Assembly: GCA_033296885.1 (NCBI GenBank)
Contig: MU863967.1
Coordinates: 83,595-147,594 of the forward strand
From: Triangularia verruculosa
Lineage: Eukaryota > Ascomycota > Sordariomycetes > Sordariales > Podosporaceae
DNA length: 64,000 bases
Direction of reading: 5' to 3'
The notes beneath the pieces are model-generated. The model was not told the origin of the DNA. It searched no databases and worked only from the letters and a program-made list of their open reading frames with translations. Position 1 is the stretch's first letter; the number at the start of each line of letters is the position of its first letter. Of this stretch, positions 22,628 to 33,680 are shown in pieces. A program made the translations under genes and the position numbers.

Positions 22628-24027
22628 AAGAGAACTGTTATTGTTGTTGTTGTACCAATCAATACCTTAATCACCTATCTTCATGACAACTTTCATAAAA
22701 AAACACAGAAAAATCACAATTGACACAAACATGTGTCAAGACTGAGGACTAGGACAAGGATAATGGCGTTGGAATTTATTGCTTTTACACAATTAGGTCC
22801 CATCGATGTAAAAGAAAAATAAACAAATAAGATCAAATGACATTGACAATGTCGGACGCTGTCAGTGATGAGACAGACGATGACTTTGAGAACAACACTT
22901 GTGGCATACCTTAGCTAAGTACATGTCAAGGAGAAAAGAAACTGGCACTGCAAGCTAGGATCACACCTTTGATATAATAGAAAAGGTTTATAAACTATCT
23001 TAATCAGGTTCATCACTATCTTTTAATGCCTTCAAAGTATATTTAAAGGCCTAATAACTATCTTTTAAGGCCCAGTGACTATCTTTAAATACCTTCAAGG
23101 TATGCTTTAAGGCCTGATAACTATCTTTTAAAGCCTATCAACTATCTTTCAAAGCCTTTCGACTATCTTTTAAGGCCTATTAACTATCTATTAAAGTATT
23201 TTTAATATATTTCAAGGCCTATTAACTATCTTTAAAGGTGTTTTAAACACATTTTGAGGCCTATTAACTATCTTCTAAGGCCTATTAACTATCTTCTAAG
23301 GCCTATTAACTATCTTCTAAGGCCTGGTAACTATCTTCCAGGGTATATCAACTATCTTTCAACACGTTATTTCCACTCCACAGTGTCAGTTTTGTCGTCC
23401 AGGACGTCTTGATAGAACAGAACACACATTCTGAGGCTTCCACTTTCGAGACTTTGCTGGGTTGCATACTGTTCCCCATGGAGACATAAGATGTGAAGGC
23501 TTGTAAGGCAAGTTGCTTCGGCATCAAATTCCCAGGACTGGCAATGGACATGACAAAAGCACAATAGATTGAGACAACGCCAAGGTAAATTGCAACTCTG
23601 TATAAAACTATATACACATACAAAACGTATAAATACAACCAAATAAACACCCCGAAACCCGAAACCAAACGCACCTACGCCCATACATGCAACCCAAGTG
23701 CACAAAACATATACCCAACGCCGCCCAAATGTAAAGGGGTATCACTTTTATCCAAAAACATGCATCATGAGATGTGTCATCAAAAGACAAAAAGAAAAAG
23801 AAAGACTACGAGCAAAAAGAAGTATTCCGGGGCCCAGGGGAATCCTTAGGTCTAGGCTCTATCTACCATAGATACCTGGTGTCAAATCATCGCAAATCCA
23901 GAAAAGACATAGCCTCCCATTTTTCCCCATCCGTATCCATTTTTCCGTGTCCCATATAATATAAATTTTGAAAAAAGAAAGTAAAGCACGTGTCATCCAG
24001 ATCATCATGATCATGAGCATCTCTCGC
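22628..24027. other. Convergent intergenic region with minisatellite
   Basis: 1.4 kb between the 3' ends of the 78-residue protein gene (+) and the CPSase/ATCase gene (-). It is AT-rich, carries a perfect 8-bp inverted repeat around AACA at 22720-22739, and holds the degenerate 21-nt tandem array at 22985-23365. The open frames near 23348-23790 are short and Cys/Tyr-rich with no domain. Confidence 0.6.
22985..23365 (+). repeat. Degenerate 21-nt minisatellite
   Basis: Tandem array whose unit reads GGCCTATTAACTATCTTCTAA. Units at 23258-23278, 23279-23299 and 23300-23320 are identical; 23321-23341 is a variant. Further left the units become more diverged, and some are spaced at about double length. 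The invariant core is ACTATCTT. It lies in a convergent intergenic region and does not encode protein. Confidence 0.85.
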
Positions 24028-27000
24028 CTAAGCAAGAACAAGAGCAAGCAAAGCCATGCGGCAGTAGAGGCCGTGCTTCATCTGTTGTCGTGGGTTAGTG
24101 TTGATTCGAGATAAGGAAAAAAGGGAAGGGCTTACCTGTCTGAAGTAAGCAGCTCTCTGGTCAAAGTCAACCTCCTCAGCAACCTCCTCGTTTCTGGGCA
24201 GAGGGTGCATCACGCGCATGGCGGGTTTAGCATTGCGGAGGATGCTCTGGTCGATACGGTAAGAGTTCTTAACTCTGTCATACTCAGCCAGGTCCTCGAA
24301 GCGCTCCTTCTGCACCCGAGTGACATAGAGCACATCGGTTGAGGCCAAGATCTCAGGGGTCAAGTTCTCGCTCTCAAAGATGAGTTGACCGGCATCCACG
24401 AGCTCCTTGCGGATGTCCTCGGGCAAGGCGAGGGACGCAGGTGAAACCAGGTTGACCTTGACGTTGTTGGCGCGGTAGTGACGGAGGAGGTACACCAAAG
24501 AGTGAACGGGTCTTCCGTGCAAGAGATCACCGACAAAGGTGATGGCGAGGTCCTTCATAGAGCCAAACTCCTCACGGATGGTGAAGAGATCGAGGAAGGC
24601 CTGAGTGGGGTGCTCCTTGCTGCCGTTGCCACCGTTGATGACGGGAACGGGGCTGAACTTTCTGGCAGCGTCAACGCTCTTCTCGTCGGGGTGGCGAAGG
24701 ACAACCGCGTCTCCGTAGCAGGCAAGAGTCCTGAGGGTGTCTTGCAGAGTCTCGCCCTTCTGAACTGACGAGGCCGAGGTGGTGATCGCAATGGTACGGC
24801 CACCGAGACGTTGCATAGCGGCATCGAATGAGGCAGAGGTGCGGGTAGACGGCTCATAGAAGAGAGTGGCCAGGAGACGTCCGCGAAGAACGTCGAGGAC
24901 ACCTTGGCGATCCACCCGGTTGCGGATCTCCTGCGCAACATCGAAGAGGTGGTGCAGGTCCTGGCGAGTGTAGTTCGTCACGGAGAGGACGTGGGATCTC
25001 TTGAATGCGGTAGGCACAGAAAGCAGCTGCTGCAACTTGTCGGTATAAGGACCACGGGCGGGCGAACCCGGGAGGCGCGCGGAGTCTGGAATTGGGGACA
25101 AGGCCTGGCCTAGTGCGCCTAGTGGCTTTAGGGCAGGAGAAGCAATGGTAGCGATGGCAGGCATGGCTCCATGAGTAGACATGTCCTTGCCCTGGGGAGA
25201 GCCCTCTACGGCAATGCCATCGAGGCATGCAACCTGGTCCTGGAAGGTCACACGCTGAACAGTACCCTTCAAAACCTTGCCGGCAAAGGGAGACCAAGGA
25301 CCAGTCTCAGGAACGGTGTAAGAGCGGCCAATCTCAACCTCCAGAGAGGTGCCAACCTGATCGTGAAGCTCGAAAATCTCCTTGGGCCTGTCATGAAGGC
25401 GCGTCATGATGTCATCAACCGTGAGTTTGCCCTCGACAACCGAAGTTAAGAGGAGGGGAAGGGCATCGGCGATACCAACAGCGGCATCCGCTGGCTTGCC
25501 CAACTTCTGGGCGAGCTGGTAGGGCAGGCTGCCAATGGAGAAAACGTCGATGGTGGCAAGGTTATGCCACAAAGCAGCTTGATCCCTGGCAGTGGGCAGG
25601 AAGCTGCAATCAGGGTAGTTATCTTGTGACAGGTAAAGAGCATAGACGCTGACATCGCAAGTGACATTCAGACCCTTCTTCTTGCAGAGTGCAACAAGTT
25701 TGATGTCGTCCTTGGTGGTGACAGCGGTGACGTGGATGCGGCGGCTCTGAAGGCTGGCAAGCAGCAAGATGGAGGCCAGGTCGGTGGTGCGCGCATCGGT
25801 GATGATGGGCTTGTGGGTGGGCCAGGCCTCAAAGTGTGCCTGGACGGCAGCAACCTTGCTAATGTTCTTGCCAGACATGTGGTTGAAAGGGATGAAGAGA
25901 GATCCAACCTCACCAGCAAGAAGGCTGATTTGGTCCGCATTGACCGAGGTAGCTGTGACCGAGAAGTTGTAGTCGCAGTAACCGCCACGCTTGCCGTTGT
26001 GCTGAGCAATCTTGAGAGACTTGGCGTCTGTGATGAAGTTGCCCTCACCCTCGCCAAGGGGCATGACGCGAATCATGCTGAAACCAGCCGCGATCGAAGC
26101 CTTAGTGACGCTCTGGAGATCGCCGCTGTCCCTAACAACCAGACCCGGAACAAAGGCCGCAATGTTGACCAAACCAGGCAGCTGAACAGTGCGGTGGCTG
26201 GTCTGGAAATCAGTAATACCGACATTGAGCTCGAAATGCCTGGCAAGGGCTTCAATCAAAATCTTGGCGTTCTTGACGTTGGTGACCAAGGGAATCTGAT
26301 AGTCAACAGCCAAACGACGGGTGAGGTAGCCCTTGCTCACGTAGCTGGCCGGGCGTCTGTATCTGTTGCTGGATGGCAAGTTGATGTACATGTCAATCTT
26401 GTTGGTGGACAGATGGTCGACCAGCGAGTACTCGGATTTTTGAGCCTCTGATTTGCTTAGGACCTCGAGGTATTGCGCCCTGACACCATGAGAGGCCAAG
26501 AAATCGGAGGTACCTGCCGTCGCGAAGAGAGTGAAGCCCAATGCCTCAAGCTTCTTGACAGAGGGAAGGAGTTCGAGCTTGTCATTGTAAGAGCCCAGAG
26601 ACAACAGAATATTCTTCTTGGGGATCTTGAAGCCAGTAGACATGAGAGCCTTCAAGTAAGCCTCATACTTGTCGGAGCCGAAGCAAGCGACCTCACCAGT
26701 TGAAGCCATCTCGACGCCCAAAACAGGATCAGCGCCAGACAAGCGCGAGAAACTGAACTGAGGAACCTTGACGGCAACCGAATCGACGATGCGGTCGACC
26801 TTGGGGTACTCCTCAAAAGGAACATCCATGATAGCCTTGGTAGCCATCTCGATGAGATCCACACCCATGACCTTGGAGACGAAGGGGAACGAGCGAGATG
26901 CGCGGACATTGCACTCGATAACCTTGATGTCGTTATCCTTGGCGATGAACTGAATGTTGAAGGGACCGGTGATGTTAAGAGCATCACCAATCTTGCGGGT

Positions 27001-30000
27001 GGCATCTTCAATGCGCTGGATAGTGGTGGGCTCAAGGTCCTGAGGCGGGAGAACCAGAGTGGCATCGCCAGAGTGAACACCGGCATTCTCAACGTGCTCA
27101 GAGATGAAATGTCCCACAACCTTGCCATCCTTGGCCACGGCGTCCATCTCAATCTCCTTGGCGTTCTCGATGTACTTGGTGATAACCACAGGGTGCTCAG
27201 GAGAGACAGCGGTGGCCTGCTTCAAGTAGGACTCCAAATCACCTTCGGAGTAGACGGTGTTCATGGCAGCTCCGGAAAGAACATACGAGGGGCGAACGAG
27301 CACTGGGTAGGTGACCTTGTTGCAGAAGGCCTTGGCCTCCTCGAAGCTCGTGAGTTCCTTCCAGGTAGGCTGATCGACACCGATGCGGTCAAGCATGCGG
27401 GAGAACTTGTACCGGTTCTCAGCAGAGTCGATCATCTCAGGAGAGGTACCGAGGATCTTGACACCGGCTCTGAAAAGGGGCAGGGCAATGTTGTTGGGAC
27501 CCTGGCCACCCATAGCGCCCAATACACCCTGGGAGTTCTCAACTTCATAGATGTCAAGAACAGTCTCCATGGTGGTGGCCTCGAAATAAAGTCTGTCGGC
27601 CTCGTCGAAATCAGTGCTGACGGTCTCGGGATTTGCTGAATTTTTGTTTCGTTAGTATTAACGCCTTGCAAGAGTGTGTGAATGTGTGAATGTGTCAAAA
27701 TAGATGGGCAAAATAGGGGGGCGTGAAAGTCCGAAGTCAACATGAGCAGAGATGTGGGGCCTGGTGGATGTGGGGCCGGGGGATGTGAAGTTAAGGAAGG
27801 AAGGAAGGGGGGGATATAAAGTTGAGGAAGGAACGGGAGTGGAGTGGGGGGATGTGAAATTGAGGAAGGAACGGAGGTGTGTGAAGTTGAGGGAGGAAGG
27901 GAGGAAGGAAGGAAGGAGCGAGAGAAACCGTAATACTTACAATTCGCCATGATGGTCTTGATGCCCGACTCCATAAGTGTGCGAATCGCCCTGACTGAGC
28001 ACCAGTCGAACTCGACAGAGGATCCGATGCGGTACACACCCGAACCGAGCACCATGACACCCTGGTCATTGAACGTGATGTCATGCTCACTGGCATTATA
28101 GGTGGTGTAGAGGTAGTTGGTGTAGGCAGGGAACTCGGCTGCAACAGTGTCGATTTGCTTCACAAAAGGAGTGATGCCAGACTTGGTGCGAAGGTCACGA
28201 ACCAACAGCTCAGAGGACCCAACAAAGTCGGCAATCTGGCGATCGCAAAAGCCCAGCTGCTTGGCGTGACGAAGGGCCTCAGGGTTGACAGACTTGCCCT
28301 TGAGACCCTCGAGGTGCTTGGCGTAGTCGATCAAGCCCATGAGACGGTCGAGGAACCACTTGTCAATCTGGGTGAGCTGCCAGATGCGGTGCACTGAGTA
28401 GCCATTGTACATGGCGTTGGCAATGGCAAACAACCGCTGGTCAGAGGGAGTCTGCAACTCATCGTCGAGAGAAATGAGAGCACTCTCCGTCTTGTTGAAG
28501 CCAAGGTTGTGGAAGTCGATGGAGCGAATGGCCTTCTGGATAGCTTCCTCAAACGTTCTACCAATGCTCATGACTTCACCAACACTCTTCATGGAAGAAC
28601 CGAGCTGGGAGGAGACACGGTTGAACTTCTTCAAGTCCCAACGAGGCATCTTGACCACGACGTAGTCCAGAGAGGGCTCAAAGCAGGCACAGGTGACCTT
28701 GGTGACCGAGTTCTTGATGTCCTTGAGAGGAATGCCGAGACCCAACTTGGCCGCGATGAAAGCAAGGGGGTAGCCGGTAGCCTTGGAGGCAAGAGCCGAG
28801 GATCTCGACAATCTGGCGTTGACCTCAATAATGCAATACTCCTTGGAGAAGGGGTTCAAGGCGTATTGGATGTTGCACTCGCCGACAACACCAAGGTGAC
28901 GAATGACGTTGACAGCAGTAGTACGAAGCATGTTGTAATCCTCGTCCGAGAGGGTCTGAGAAGGAGCCACGACGATGGAATCACCAGTGTGAATACCAAG
29001 AGGATCGAAATTTTCCATGTTGCAGACAGTGATGCAGTTGTCTTGGCAATCTCTGACGACCTCGTACTCGACCTCCTTCCACCCCTTCATACTGCGCTCG
29101 ATGAGAACCTGAGGACTGGCAGCAAAGGCCTTGCTGCACAGCTCGCGAAGCTCCTCTTCATCGTTGGCAAAACCACTGCCAAGACCACCGAGAGCGTAGG
29201 CCGCACGAACAATGACGGGGAAGCCAATATCCTTGACGACGTGCATGGCCTCCTCGAGGTTGTTGGCCGAGGCAGACTTGGCACACTTCTCGCCAATGGA
29301 CTCCATGCTGCGAGCAAAGAGCTCACGATCCTCGGTGGTGATGATGGTGTCAATGGGGGTACCCAAGACCTTTACACCGAGAGCCTCAAACTCATCCTTG
29401 AGCTGAATACCAACCGACAGAGCGGTCTGACCACCAAAGGTGCAGTAAATAGCATCAGGCTTCTCGTGAATTATGACCTTGCGAACAAACTCGGCATTGA
29501 CGGGAAGGAAATAGACCTTATCCGCAAGACCCTTGGATGTCTGAATGGTGGCGATGTTGGGGTTGATAAGGACGGTGTAGATGCCTTCCTCCTTCAGAGC
29601 CTTGATGGCCTGACTGCCGGAGTAATCGAACTCGCCGGCCTGGCCAATACTCAGACCACCGCTGCCAAGAACAAGGACCTTCTTGACGGAAACGCGGGGG
29701 TTGAGCTTGTTGTTCTCCTCCACGGTACCGCCGGGGAATTGAACGGGCTTTTGGAGCACACTGCTATCCTCAGAAGCCTTGACGACGGTTTGGATGAAGA
29801 CATCAAAAAGGAACTCTGTGTCGCGAGGACCGGCGGTGCTCTCGGGGTGGAATTGAACGCTGAAGTGAGGCTTGTCGACGTTCATGATACCCTCGTTGCT
29901 ACCGTCGTTGGCATTGACGAAGAGCTCTTGCCAGCCAGTGGGCAGAGTGGCAGCGTCAACAGCAAAACCGTGGTTCTGAGAAGTGATGTGGCATTTGCCA

Positions 30001-31047
30001 GTCACCATGCTCGTGCAGGGGATGTTCTGACCACGGTTACCGAACTTCAACTTGACTGTCTGCGCGCCGGAAGCGCGAGCCAGAAGCTGATGTCCCAAGC
30101 AGATGCCAAAGATGGGAGTCTTGTTCTCGGAAAGGGCGGTAGAGATGTGCTTCACAGTATCCTTCATCATAGCGGGATCACCAGGACCGTTCGAGATGAA
30201 CAAGCCATCGTACTCTTCCTTGGAGAAGTCATAGTCCCAGGGGCAGACGAGAATCTCAACACCACGCTTGAGGAAGCATCTGAGCTGGTTGTACTTCCCA
30301 CCGACATCGATACAGAGGATACGAATCGGTCGCCCGGTCGAGTGCTTGAGGACTGAAGCCGCTGGTGGGCTGTACAGCTTGGGCTTCTTGATGGAAACTA
30401 AAAGATGGTGAGCATGAGTCTGACTTAAGGCCTCTTCTAAACTCACCCTCTGCTACGAGATTCTTCTTGTTGGGATCAACCCATTCGACCTGTTCAAAGT
30501 ATGGCCTCCAGTCCTGACCAGCCTTGCTAAGGACCGTCAAGTCAGCGAGGCTGTCTTTCTGCAACAACATGCGACCAAGCATGCTGCCCTCTTCGCGGAT
30601 GCGCTTCGTGAGCGCTCTGGTGTCAACGCCGTAAATGGCGGGGATGCCCTCTTCCTTGAGCCAGGCGCCCAGGCTCGAGGTCGCGAGGTAGTGTGAATAA
30701 TTCTCGCCTGCATAAGTGGCCACGACGAGACCGGCGATGTGGATCTGGTGGCTTTCAAAGTGTGCTGGCAGATCTTTCAGGAGCTCGCACATTGTTTCCC
30801 TCGAGGGGACGCCATAGTTGCCGACAAGTGGGAAGGTGATCACCAGGATCTGGCCACGGTAGGATGGGTCTGTCACCGACTCGGGATATCCGACCATGCC
30901 GGTCTGGAACACCAGCTCGCCGGCGACGCTCTTGGGGGCACCAAAGCTATAGCCTTGGTAGACCACGCCATCTTGGAGCTCAAGAGTGACGAGCTTTTCT
31001 GAAGATGTGAGGGGCGCCGTGGCGGGGGCGTAGATTTTGGCCTCCAT
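24028..31047 (-). CDS. pyr-3: CPSase II / aspartate transcarbamylase fusion (2,203 aa)
   Basis: First two steps of UMP synthesis. Four exons: 31047-30447, 30397-27941, 27635-24136 and 24081-24028; introns of 49, 305 and 54 nt. Order: glutamine amidotransferase (GICLGHQ, catalytic Cys about 300; FHPEST), both CPSase halves (ATP-grasp; NPETVSTDFDE at the exon 2/3 junction), allosteric MGS-like segment, a dihydroorotase-like region, a linker, and ATCase (FYEPSTRTSASFD, HPTQAFLDLFT, terminal MALLALVLA). The dihydroorotase region lacks the PGxxDxHxHxR metal site, having FVPGLVVRDSGD, as in yeast URA2, so it should be inactive. Length matches URA2 (about 2,214). ATCase motif GDLLHGRPVHSL differs from the usual GDLKxGRTVHSL. 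The last intron is a multiple of three without stops; the family C-terminus (FRQM-HGLYCRMALLAL) shows that it is spliced. Confidence 0.96.
27740..27925 (+). repeat. Purine-rich imperfect repeat in CPSase/ATCase intron 2
   Basis: Inside the 305-nt intron 27940-27636, about four imperfect units of a GTGAAGTTGAGGAAGGAA-type motif are followed by GGAAGG runs. The + strand (non-coding for this gene) is almost pure purine, so the intron RNA is pyrimidine-rich. The repeat explains why this intron is five to six times longer than the gene's other introns. Confidence 0.75.
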
Positions 31048-33680
31048 TGTATCTGAGGAGAGGGATGGTCGGGGGGAGAAGGGAAAGAGTGTGGGAGCGA
31101 ACGTGTGAGGAGGAGGATTACTTTTAACTCGGAGCGAGAACGGAGGACGGAGGGCGCGGCGAGAAGACAGGAGAGTCCAGTCCCTGGGATGGTGGGGAGC
31201 TCGCGTGAACGGGGGTGGGGAGCTCAAGTGCCGTCAGAGGGCAACAATGGGATGAGAAATAAGTGGTTTGAAGTGATACCAGAAGAGTCGTCGTTCAGGC
31301 AGCGGTCGTCATGCTCTGGAATTTGGCAGCTCTTCTGGATAACGAAAAGAAAACGAGAAGGAAAGTTTTGTGGTCGGCGGCTGGGAGGGCAGAATTTTGT
31401 ATTGAGCTTATGCCCCGCCACTTTCCATACTGCCGGCCAAAACTTTTTAGATTTCCAGGGCGGTGGTGACAAGCTGCTGCGGGGTTCCCTGTGCGGTGAA
31501 TTGAGTATGGCAGGATTTTCTCTCATTGGCCAATCACAATCCCAGGAAAGGCGTTAGCGCACTAGTTCATAGTGGGGGTTGTGACGGTCCGATGCAGCGT
31601 TCTCCTGGTCTGCCATTGTCCGATGTTCTGGTTGGCCGTTTATTGACTCGCTTCGAGATCGGAATTTTCAGCTCTAGATCTCGACTCACACTCTATCGAG
31701 AACCAGGTGTTTTAGTACATTTCCATGCTATCTCCCATTTGAATATTGAGTCAAATAAGGCTTGTGAAAAAATAGAAGAAATTCTGATTCGAATTAGATA
31801 CAACTCGACAAGCTAATGCAGATACAAATACATAACGGAAAAAAGGTTATGCTTAAGCCTTTGACCTTCGATCCACCTAGGGCTCGAACTTGGAACCTTC
31901 CGATTTGTAGTCAGATGCGCTTCTAACTACGCCAGCAGACCGCCCTGCTTGTCTTGTAGAAGAGGAGTCGAGTTGAGGGTTGAAGAATCTTTTCAGTGTG
32001 GAGCTCTATCCACTTCCACATTTTTTAGAGGGGTTCGGCCGGCCGGTGGTGGGGCAACATTAACGGAGCCGAAAGTGTGGGGTAGCCGGCCCGAGTGGGG
32101 CTGCTAAAATGACGGATGATCTAGGGCTGGACAAGCCGTTCGAGTTCAAGCTATGACATGGAATTATCGAATATCGATCTCTATGTTGTCAGCCAAACCA
32201 CGAAAGGAAACTTGCCGTCAAAATGAACCACCAGTGCCAGTAATTCGACTCCTCAGAGCCAGTTTGCCTGACGTAATTAGTAGCTCGAAGTTGTCTGTAT
32301 GTGAAGAGCCATCGTGCGACCTCCCTGCTCTGTGTGGCATGTCGCTTGCCGACAATGCTAATGGAGGCCAGTGGTGGTCGATGAAAGAAGCAGCTGAAAA
32401 AAGAGATGGGGGTTTTTCGCTCTTGGTGTCCCTGAAGATATGTCGAGAGAAGACTGGCCTTTTTGTTCTTGCCGCATCGGCTTCAGCGCCGGAGACGTTT
32501 GAAGAGTTCCATGGTAACCACCGCCCGCGGCTGACAGACGAGTCAGACGCTGGCAATTTCGAGGTTCTGATGGTGTGTCGCTCTTGTCAGAGAGGATGCC
32601 ACTGGCCGCGCGGGATAAGATCCAACAATCATCCATGGTTGCAGCGTGCAGGTGTCTTGCAGGAGCCCCGCTGTAACCTTACCCCATTCATTAAGGACCC
32701 TGAGCTGCCCACGGTGCGGTCATGAGGCCAACATCTGGGCCCAGATCTGGCGATGGCGACATGTTTTGATGCACGATGATAAGAGGAAGAGAAGTATGCG
32801 AGTATGACGGCAAACCTCCTTGTTTCCCTCCCCGTCCCTGGGATATCGTCAACTCAGCCGGCAACGATGCCGGATGGTGGGAGTGCTGAAGAGGAGAGAC
32901 GGACCCTCAGACCGCTTTGAGGCCGCTCCTCACGGCGGCCTTGGCAGAGTCCACTTTCGACCCCGCGATTCGTTCTTGCTGTTGAAACTGGAACGGGGGG
33001 TCGCTTCAGCAGCGTGCTCCGAGCTTGCCCATTCGCCAAATGATCCAGATGGTGGGTAGCGAGTCGGGTCGGGTGGTGCAACCTTGTAAATAGGAGAGGG
33101 AAACAAGAAGGGAGGACACGAGGACAGCCTCCAGGACTTCGCCCTTCCTTTCCACCGTCTCTTTTCCTTTTCTGCTTCTCCAACGTTGGACGAGCTGGGA
33201 GCTGGAGTCGAGTCTTAGACGGCTTGTGTGGAGATCTGGCAGGGATCAGGCCAGTCGCCGCCGCATGCCCAAGTTCTGACACGACCTTATCAGCCCAGAA
33301 TCTGGGGGTCGTTCACTTCACGGTATCACCCAATTCCCAGCAGCGGCTTCCTCTCAGCGGCTGTCATCTGTACTTTTTGGCCACCCAATCGCGGTCCACG
33401 GTCCACGCGTGTCTCTTTTTCGTCTGGTCCTTTTCTGTTTGTACCAGCCATTTGCGACAGTCTGGAGACGGCGCCAAGATGTCTTGTTAGAGCATTCATC
33501 TGATCTGAACTGCGACATCTGCCAACCCGGAGTCTGCAACCTGCATTCCTTGGTCTCCTGCAGCCTCGACGCTCATTCACCAATTCACCATCCCCCTAGC
33601 GATATATCGCGACGATTCAACTTCCATGGCGGCCGAGCGCTACGAATAACGAGTAGGGCACTTCGAGCCCGAATTAAAGA
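31048..33680. promoter_or_regulatory. Long divergent intergenic region
   Basis: 2.6 kb between the divergent CPSase/ATCase (-) and TRP channel (+) genes. It must hold both promoters and also contains a decayed tRNA-Cys at 31869-31941. The open frames here (for example 31105-31557, 32153-32725) show no domain and overlap on both strands. I see no other gene. Confidence 0.5.
31869..31941 (-). pseudogene. Decayed tRNA-Cys (anticodon ACA)
   Basis: The minus strand folds as a 73-nt tRNA. Acceptor GGTCTGC pairs with GTGGATC (with G:U pairs), D-stem GCGT pairs with GCGC, and anticodon stem TCTGA pairs with TCGGA around loop CTACAAA. The T-arm is CCAAG-TTCGAGC-CCTAG. The anticodon ACA would read Cys codons. 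Fungal tRNA-Cys normally has GCA in loop CTGCAAA, so this looks like a G-to-A change. The T-stem has two C-A mismatches that two further G-to-A changes would explain. These are C-to-T changes on the + strand, two of them in CpA context, as RIP would leave. A T-run lies about 25 nt downstream. Confidence 0.65.

Noticed and set aside
22985..23365. Possible CRISPR-like array
   Set aside because: The units are directly tandem with no unique spacers and this is a eukaryotic genome; it is a minisatellite.
28509..30356. 615-codon plus-strand open frame opposite the CPSase gene
   Set aside because: It is exactly antisense to the conserved CPSase coding sequence. Long antisense frames arise from the codon bias of the real gene, and the protein has no recognisable domain.
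31105..33503. Several plus- and minus-strand ORFs in the divergent promoter region
   Set aside because: All are short, overlap antisense, and lack domains or signal peptides. The region is better explained as promoters plus a tRNA relic.
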